Below are positions 58,028 through 64,000 of a stretch of 64,000 nucleotides of DNA, one piece after another. Below the pieces are notes generated by a model. It searched no databases. It was not told the origin of the DNA and worked only from the letters and a program-made list of their open reading frames with translations. A program made the translations under genes and the position numbers. The stretch is from assembly GCA_964059195.1 (NCBI GenBank), contig CAXKWD010000011.1, positions 16,727,478-16,791,477 on the forward strand, read 5' to 3'. The stretch is from Ectobius pallidus (Eukaryota; Arthropoda; Insecta; Blattodea; Ectobiidae). The first letter of the stretch is position 1, and each line of letters begins with the position of its first letter.

Positions 58028-58337
58028 GGGGTACGCCGTAGCGTAGTGGTTGAGGTGCTGCGCTACAAACCGGAAGGTCGCGGGTTCGATCACCGATGAG
58101 GTCGTTGGAGTTTTTCAATTGGCCTAATCCTTCTGGTGGCACTATGGCCCTGGGGTCGACTTAGCCTCTAACAGAAATGAATACCGGGAGCATTCCTGGG
58201 GTAAAGGCGGACGGTGCGTAAGGCTGACAACCTTACCACCTCAGTGTGCCGATTGTCTACAAATCTGGGAGCCTCATCCTCCTAGAACCCTCTGGGCCTC
58301 CATGGCCTGTAATAGGGAACACTTTACTTTTTACTTT
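58028..58337 (+). mobile_element. Complete GTAGCG-type tRNA-derived SINE, 310 bp
   Basis: Exact 12-bp duplication ACTCACCAATGA at 58016-58027 and 58338-58349. Head GTACGCCGTAGCGTAGTGG (box A) and GCGGGTTCGATCACCG (box B), body with TTTTCAATTGGCCTAATCC, and a (TTTACT)-like tail. Reference copy for fragments at 39928, 45993, 48640 and 63447. Confidence 0.93.
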
Positions 58338-60001
58338 ACTCACCAATGATCAAATAGCAGGAACATACGGTACAGAAAATACGCAGGCCCATATTACTAT
58401 CACTGGTAGGTAATACACTATTTTAAATCAGAATTTCAGTATATACACTTTAAGACAAAGTTCATTATTAACAGGCCTATAAACAACATTCTTTCACTTC
58501 TTCTAATTCTGGTCCATAATTGGCTACGTAATAAATTACTCTTTTTCAGCATTTCACATTATACACCTAAGTGAAGACAGCCACAGAGCAACGAAACTTA
58601 GCTGAGCTCCCAACCTAGCGTTTTTTGTTTTACTGATACGTAGAAACTAGACCCCCTGGCTTATCCATCCCTCCCGTAGTCATTAAATAACTGAATTTAA
58701 TTTTTGTATTTTTTGACCGCATACTGATTCTATCAATTGTGTGATGATAAATGATGAACATAAAAAAAACATCATTGTTTCAAGATATAATTGGGTTACA
58801 TACAAATTGTCTTTTACTTTCTATCAAATTACGTTTTAGTTTCATTAGCTCCAAAAATAATTCAACACGTCTTACTACACCAAAATACTACTGATAACTG
58901 ACGTTTGAATTTGTTTCAACAATGCACGTATAAATGTTGGTATTGCAGAGTCATTATTGCCAGCCGCTGCTGCCAATTTTCCTATTTTTTGTAATAAACA
59001 CATGTCAACTTACTACCAACATATAACTATGAATATGTTACCGCAAAGGGATGTAGCGCCATGGAGGTTAGTTTAGTGGAATGAAAATAACTTTTTAATT
59101 TTATAAGTAGCATTCTAAAAACAAACTGCTGTATTTAACATGTCAAGCTGTTATTTTTTTTTTTCGAGGCGACGCCTTCATGCACGATTTTTAAGAGTAA
59201 TAACTCAAAATGTCACAAGTATCTGAAACTTAAATTCGTTATTGTAAATATGAAAGACAAATCTATTGCAAGAATTACAAACTGGTATATTTTTTTCATT
59301 CGTTCATTCCTGTTCTGTAAAAACAAAAAAAAACTGGAATTTTCATAATCAGAAGAACAAGTTATTTAAACAATGCAGAGTCAATTGTTAAAAATCGCAT
59401 TGTAATAGGACGCTGAACAGATCATCGGTAGCCAATTTAATATAGCCGTGCGTTTGGAATATTCAGTCACGGTTGAATTTCTTTATCCATTTTTCGTAAA
59501 GGATTATTTTTAACATTTTTCAGTCTTCAAGCTGAAATAATTCAAACACTATTGAAAATAATTGCATTGGATGTTGCTAATAATCAATTCTATCTTATTA
59601 TTTTTTAAATTTATATTACTGTAGAAAATATGAGGTTAAAGTATGTACACTATATAGTCTATGTAGATTTTTAATTAAAAATAAAAATAGATTTAATTTT
59701 TTTTAAATAAAATAGCAATACTCTATGTAAAATGCTACAGACGTTATTTCTTTTTGCATCCGCACCTACTTTTCTATTTTCTTAGGGTGTGTAATGAGTG
59801 GATGGTCATGAAACTGAAATGATTATATTAATTATAATTAATATTAATTATACTAATTATAATTAATAATTATATTAATCTTTAATGATTTAAAAGCGTG
59901 TGAATAATAAGTATTAAGATCCTAGGCTAGGCACAAAATGTAAGGCCCCCCGTTAAAATAGTTTGGAACCACGGAAGGTGTTAATTTCTTTCAAAAGTAA
60001 T

Positions 60002-60498
60002 CAGTGATGGGAAAAGTACAAAAAGAAAGTAATTGGGCTGAATTACAATTACCTGAGAGACATTTTACTTAATTACAATTACAAATTACTTTCTCAAAAA
60101 GTTATCAGTAAAATTACAATTACATTTACAATTACTTTACAAAATGGCAGTACCTAAAAATTCCATGTTTTTTGTTTGTGTAGGGCACAAGCCCAAATTA
60201 TTAATGAACACACAAAAAAACATATCGATGAGAATATTTTCGGAAACATTGAGTAACTTTTTGTTAATATTAACTCTAATTTCGATATTAGTTGCAAAAA
60301 CAGTAATGATGACGATATAGCAAGCGAGAATGATACTAATACTAACGACTACTAAATTGTAACAATTACAATTTTATTTCTAGAAGTAAATTACAAGTAG
60401 AAATTACATTAAAAAAGTATTGATTAAAAGTAAATGGAACCAAAAAAGGAATTGTTACTGTAATCCGATTACTTTTACTCAATTACTTCCCATCACTG
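60002..60498. mobile_element. hAT-type miniature element CAGTGATGGGAA, 497 bp
   Basis: Ends CAGTGATGGGAAAAGTA and, inverted, CAGTGATGGGAAGTAATTGA. Exact 8-bp duplication AAAGTAAT at 59994-60001 and 60499-60506. Subterminal AATTACAATTAC repeats. This terminus type is widespread in animal hAT elements. Confidence 0.93.
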
Positions 60499-61544
60499 AA
60501 AGTAATACAGCTAGAAGAAAACACTTTTACGTAGGCACTTTGTTTCTGGAAACTCTCCATGATAGATGTACTTGAATTGCATTTCCTAGATCGCTGAAAG
60601 GTATTTCTCATGCTACATCATGCTCTATAGGTAAAGTTGTTTTAAACGAGTTGATAGACTATACTTACTCTCTGTTTATAGCCTTCATGTTCTTCAATAA
60701 ACGTAAGAAACACAAAACAAATAAAATGTTACACGCAACAGAATTGCAAATTACGGATAAGTTTTCCGAAGCTGTCCATGCCATCAACTATCGACGATTT
60801 TTTTCATGGATTGAGTTTGACACCTTTAAGGAGGCATTCCGACAAATAATCTTGAAAATGTTGAATATTTTTATTTTAAAAACACTATTCCTACATTTTG
60901 CTTTTATATTGCCAAATGGAATTGTTCAGTTCTATTTATAGGGTTTACAAAAATGTTTTCATCGTCTCTGTAGTCTGTAAATCACAATATTCTTTTTTCT
61001 CCTCGGGTGTTGACGTCTTGTTTGTAATATAGTCATTACTCATTAACAGAACAATCCAAAAGTACATAATAAGCATAAAAGGCATAACTGGGCTTTCGAC
61101 GTGTGATTGCTATTCAGAACGTGATTTTCGGGGTCTAAGGGTCCGGATAAAACAAGTTTTAAAAGCACAGTAAAAAATAATCTTAAATAAAGTATAAAAG
61201 CACAATATGCAATATAACGCATAATTCTTGGACGATTACCTGCCTGTTTGAAATCTAACATTAAATTCAGTGCAAAAATTAACATCGAACATCTTGTACG
61301 TAAAATTTAACGGTTTAATGGTCAGTGCACATTCTCAATCAGAGCAGTTCACATCAATTGAACATCAGCATTCCAAAAAATTCTGTAAATAATGTTCAAT
61401 GGGTTCATGAGTTTCCCATAGATTATTTTGTAGCTGGAAAGGGGAAACCATTTGTCTTATATGTACTTAATTTTGAAAATAATTCAATTGTGCAAAAGCA
61501 CGTGGAAAGTTTTAAACAGGGGGACGTGTCTTATTGGCTCAGGA

Positions 61545-62055
61545 GCTGAGCCCTGACGGGCTCGCGCACATAGGCCACATAGGCGGGCCCATTGTGAACC
61601 CCCTAGGAGATGGAATGATGTGCATGCCCTAAGGCCCACACGGAGCTCCTCTACATCCAACAGGGACCAGGTACCACTCCACGGGCACCGAACCCAGGGT
61701 CCCTCGTACAAGAGCCCCAAGGGCGCGGCACACCCTGGCGTGCGCCACATACCCAGGGTCCCTCTGAGAGCCCCAGAGGTACACCACCAGCAACTCTTGA
61801 CCAAAAGCAACGGGCCAGGACGGGGGAGGCCCGCAGCAGGAGCTGGCCCGAAAACCAGTAAAGGGAAAACCAGTAAAGTAGAACGGGATGATAATGAGGG
61901 GGGAAAGGAAGTTGAAGTGGAGAGTGTTGGTGGAATGAATGAAGGGGGAAACGGGAGGATATCCCCGAGAAAAAAAAAACCAAAGGTCACGGCTTTGTCC
62001 GCCACAAATGACACGTCCGCCGGCCCCGAGATTTGAACTCGGGATCGCTAGCATT
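61545..62055 (-). mobile_element. Long composite SINE or SINE plus fused segment
   Basis: The right part (on the - strand CGATCCCGAGTTCAAATCTC, TCATTTGTGGCGGACAAAGC, CTCGGGGATATCCTCCCG) matches the SINE at 56860-57048. It is followed by about 300 bp of very GC-rich sequence (61550-61860) not present in the other copy. The long overlapping open frames on both strands are a consequence of GC content. Confidence 0.55.
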
Positions 62056-62230
62056 TTCCAAATTAAATATGTCTACACATAAATACCAATAAAAGCCACT
62101 GATACCACTTAATGCGATAGTATTGATCAAATAACTGTTCAAATGTTTCACATCAATCGAAAAAAGAACAAATATGCATGAGAAGAAACATTTTCGGTGC
62201 TTTGCATCAGAAGACCTCTCAGGCCAATAA

Positions 62231-62951
62231 CAATTGAAGAGCTTTTAGCAAAAATAACCTTAGTCTAAAAATTTGAAAATTGAGTTTTCTGTGTCATTGG
62301 GTGCTACAACCTGCTGGTCATTGTTTAAACTACATGATATGGCAAAATCTGCCATAGTCCCTCAAATATAGGATTACAAAGTTTACCAAGTTTAGCAAAA
62401 ACAACCATTGTCCATTCAGTTTTTTGCAAATACCTAGTAAATTTGCTGATAGAAGTTGACTATCATGCAGAAATCTGTTTCTTAGAATCAGCTGTTTCAT
62501 TGTTACGTAAAGCGTTGTCACCTCTGATGATAACAGCTGTGGAATCGAGGATCCATAAACATCCTAGCTCATACAATAGCTAATATTGATATCTTTCAAT
62601 AACATTAATGGTGTGACGTGTAATTAAGAATTTGAATAACATTTTTCTTGTTTATTATTTGATTTTATATTTTTCCTTTGCAGTCTTAATAATTTCTTAG
62701 ATAGTGGATTAAAATTTGTTGGCAAAAACAACCATAGTCCATGTCTCTTCAGCTTTCAGGTCTGGATTCAGGGCAGTGAAGTTGCATATAAAGGAAAATT
62801 ATTACATCAAAATATTTCTATATATGTTTACTTAAATATACAATAAATTTTAAATTCATGAAGTAATAACTACCAAAGGGAGAAAGTTTTTTGCTTCTAC
62901 TGAAAAATTTGGTTTTTGGACTTTGGTTGTTTTTGCTAAAAGCTCTTCAAT
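62231..62951. mobile_element. Candidate miniature element with repeated internal motif, about 720 bp
   Basis: Left 62231-62272 and right 62906-62951 are inverted copies (CAATTGAAGAGCTTTTAGCA at the left end). The motif AGCAAAAACAACCATAGTCC recurs forward at 62247, 62394 and 62721 and inverted at 62917-62937, with a weaker copy at 62341. Target duplication unclear. Confidence 0.65.
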
Positions 62952-63446
62952 TTTATACTTCTAAAAATGATTTTACTGCAAATATTTTAACCTGTCTATA
63001 TAAGGTAAGCAGAGAATATATTATTGAATATCTTATTAATTTATTCCAAGTATTTTATAAATTTGGTTTCTTAAATATAGACCTACTGACTTATCCATTC
63101 TGTATACACTGATAATTTAGTTAGAATTGGATAATATTCACCAGAGGGAAATGATGAAAAGAAAAAAGTTAGTAAGTTACGGGGAAAATGCGTTTCACGA
63201 ATAATCCATTTTTAAACTAAAACAATCCTTATATGTCACCAACACTGTATATATTAATATTTAAAACATTACTCATAGTTATAACATTTGATATTAATAT
63301 CTGATACAGCCATCAATGGTTATACAGAAACAAATGAGCAGAGGAACCCACATAATGCTTTATTTTTGTTATAATTATGCTTTATCTTCTTGATTATGCC
63401 TTATTTTTGTATAACATATTTATCCCACACCAACTGAACTTCAGTA

Positions 63447-63751
63447 AAAAGGTAAAGGTAAAGTGATCCCTATACAGGCCATGAAGGCCCAGAGGGTTCC
63501 AGGAGGTTGAGGCTCCCAGATTTTGGACATTCGGCACATGAAGGTGGTAAGGTTGTCAGCCTTACGCACCGGCCGCCTTTACCCCCAGGATTGCTCCTGG
63601 TACTCATTTCTGTTAGAGGCTGAGTCGTCCCCAGGGCCATAGTGCCACCAGAAGGATTAGGCCAATTGAAAAATCTCAACGACCTCATCGGGAATCGAAC
63701 CCGCGACCTTCCGGTTTGTAGCGCAGCGCCTCAACCACTACGCTACGGCGT
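63447..63751 (-). mobile_element. Complete GTAGCG-type SINE, 305 bp
   Basis: Exact 15-bp duplication AACTGAACTTCAGTA at 63432-63446 and 63752-63766. On the - strand it opens ACGCCGTAGCGTAGTGGTTG, has box B GCGGGTTCGATTCCCG, and ends in a TTTACCTTTACC tail. Nearly collinear with 58028-58337. Confidence 0.95.
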
Positions 63752-64000
63752 AACTGAACTTCAGTATTTTAATTAAATTTTTGGTGTCAGTGAAGTAAGT
63801 TTGTATTACATAAATAATATTAAGTTATACAAGTGCAAACTACAATAAGAGAATAATGCTAAAGAATGAGAATATACTCATTTATGTCAATCTGTCTTTG
63901 AACCATACTCTTGAAGTTAGTTAAATGCAAGTTTTAGAGATGCTTTGGCCATTTCCGTCATATTATTCTTTGAACTTTCCATGCGCTGCCACACTTGAGG

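Larger units (their letters stand above)
38213..64000. other. Downstream intergenic region without recognised host gene
   Basis: Only transposable elements and simple repeats are identifiable; they are listed individually. I see nothing identifiable in about 38220-39920, 40095-40600, 41010-41870, 42020-45990, 47365-47630, 48090-48630, 48910-49145, 51310-53815, 54015-55955, 57055-57815, 58355-59990, 60510-61540, 62060-62225, 62955-63430 and 63770-64000. The frames in these stretches are short, AT-driven and without motifs. Confidence 0.5.

Noticed and set aside
59816..59880. Palindromic AATTATAATTAAT cluster
   Set aside because: Near-pure A/T with short-range symmetry; common in this AT-rich background and without element borders.
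60651..60941. 96-codon AT-rich frame
   Set aside because: Composition-driven Phe/Ile/Lys content, no motif, no conserved block; not supportable as a gene.
61484..62054. Overlapping long frames on both strands (up to 176 codons)
   Set aside because: They sit in a GC-rich SINE-related segment; frames open on both strands at once point to composition, not coding.
1..64000. CRISPR array, bacterial operon or prophage signatures
   Set aside because: No regularly spaced identical short repeats, no ribosome-binding-site-led gene runs; the tandem arrays found are degenerate and eukaryotic in style.

Overview
The window looks like a piece of an insect nuclear chromosome: AT-rich, very sparse in genes, a gene split by a 27 kb intron, and densely packed with transposon remains. 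The abundance of tRNA-derived SINEs, hAT-type miniature elements and long introns would fit a large polyneopteran genome such as a cockroach or termite. That placement is an inference from style, not from a marker gene.

Only one protein-coding gene is convincing. It lies on the + strand and is represented by two exons, 8270-9488 and 36786-37465. They share a compatible splice phase (phase 1), have good AG acceptors and a GT donor, and end in TGA followed by AATAAA signals. Together they give the C-terminal 632 codons of a low-complexity, serine/proline-rich protein with a basic patch, an SH3-ligand-like proline motif and clustered tyrosines. I do not recognise the family. The 5' exons must lie left of the window or have been missed, so 1-8269 may also be intron.

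Almost everything else is mobile DNA. The intron (9489-36785) holds a very young, internally deleted Gypsy-like LTR retrotransposon on the - strand (14170-17150; LTRs of 938 bp differing at one position). It also holds two arm-to-arm mariner fragments, LINE reverse-transcriptase scraps, several SINE families and at least nine miniature inverted-repeat elements or fragments. Downstream of the gene (38213-64000) there is no recognisable host gene. That region carries a hAT element with intact ends, target-site duplication and a decayed transposase (49958-51299), a LINE split by a hAT-type miniature element (46270-47360), full SINE copies with target-site duplications (58028-58337; 63447-63751), and more miniature elements.

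The clearest signals are boundary-level. Eight insertions at seven kinds of hAT-type ends have exact 8-bp target-site duplications readable by eye, and three further elements have CAG or CCG ends flanked by TA. Two decayed hAT transposases of one broad lineage are also present. Two old degenerate tandem arrays (period about 90 bp at 5640-6515; about 160 bp at 49150-49920) remain unexplained. I found no CRISPR array, no rRNA and no convincing functional tRNA.
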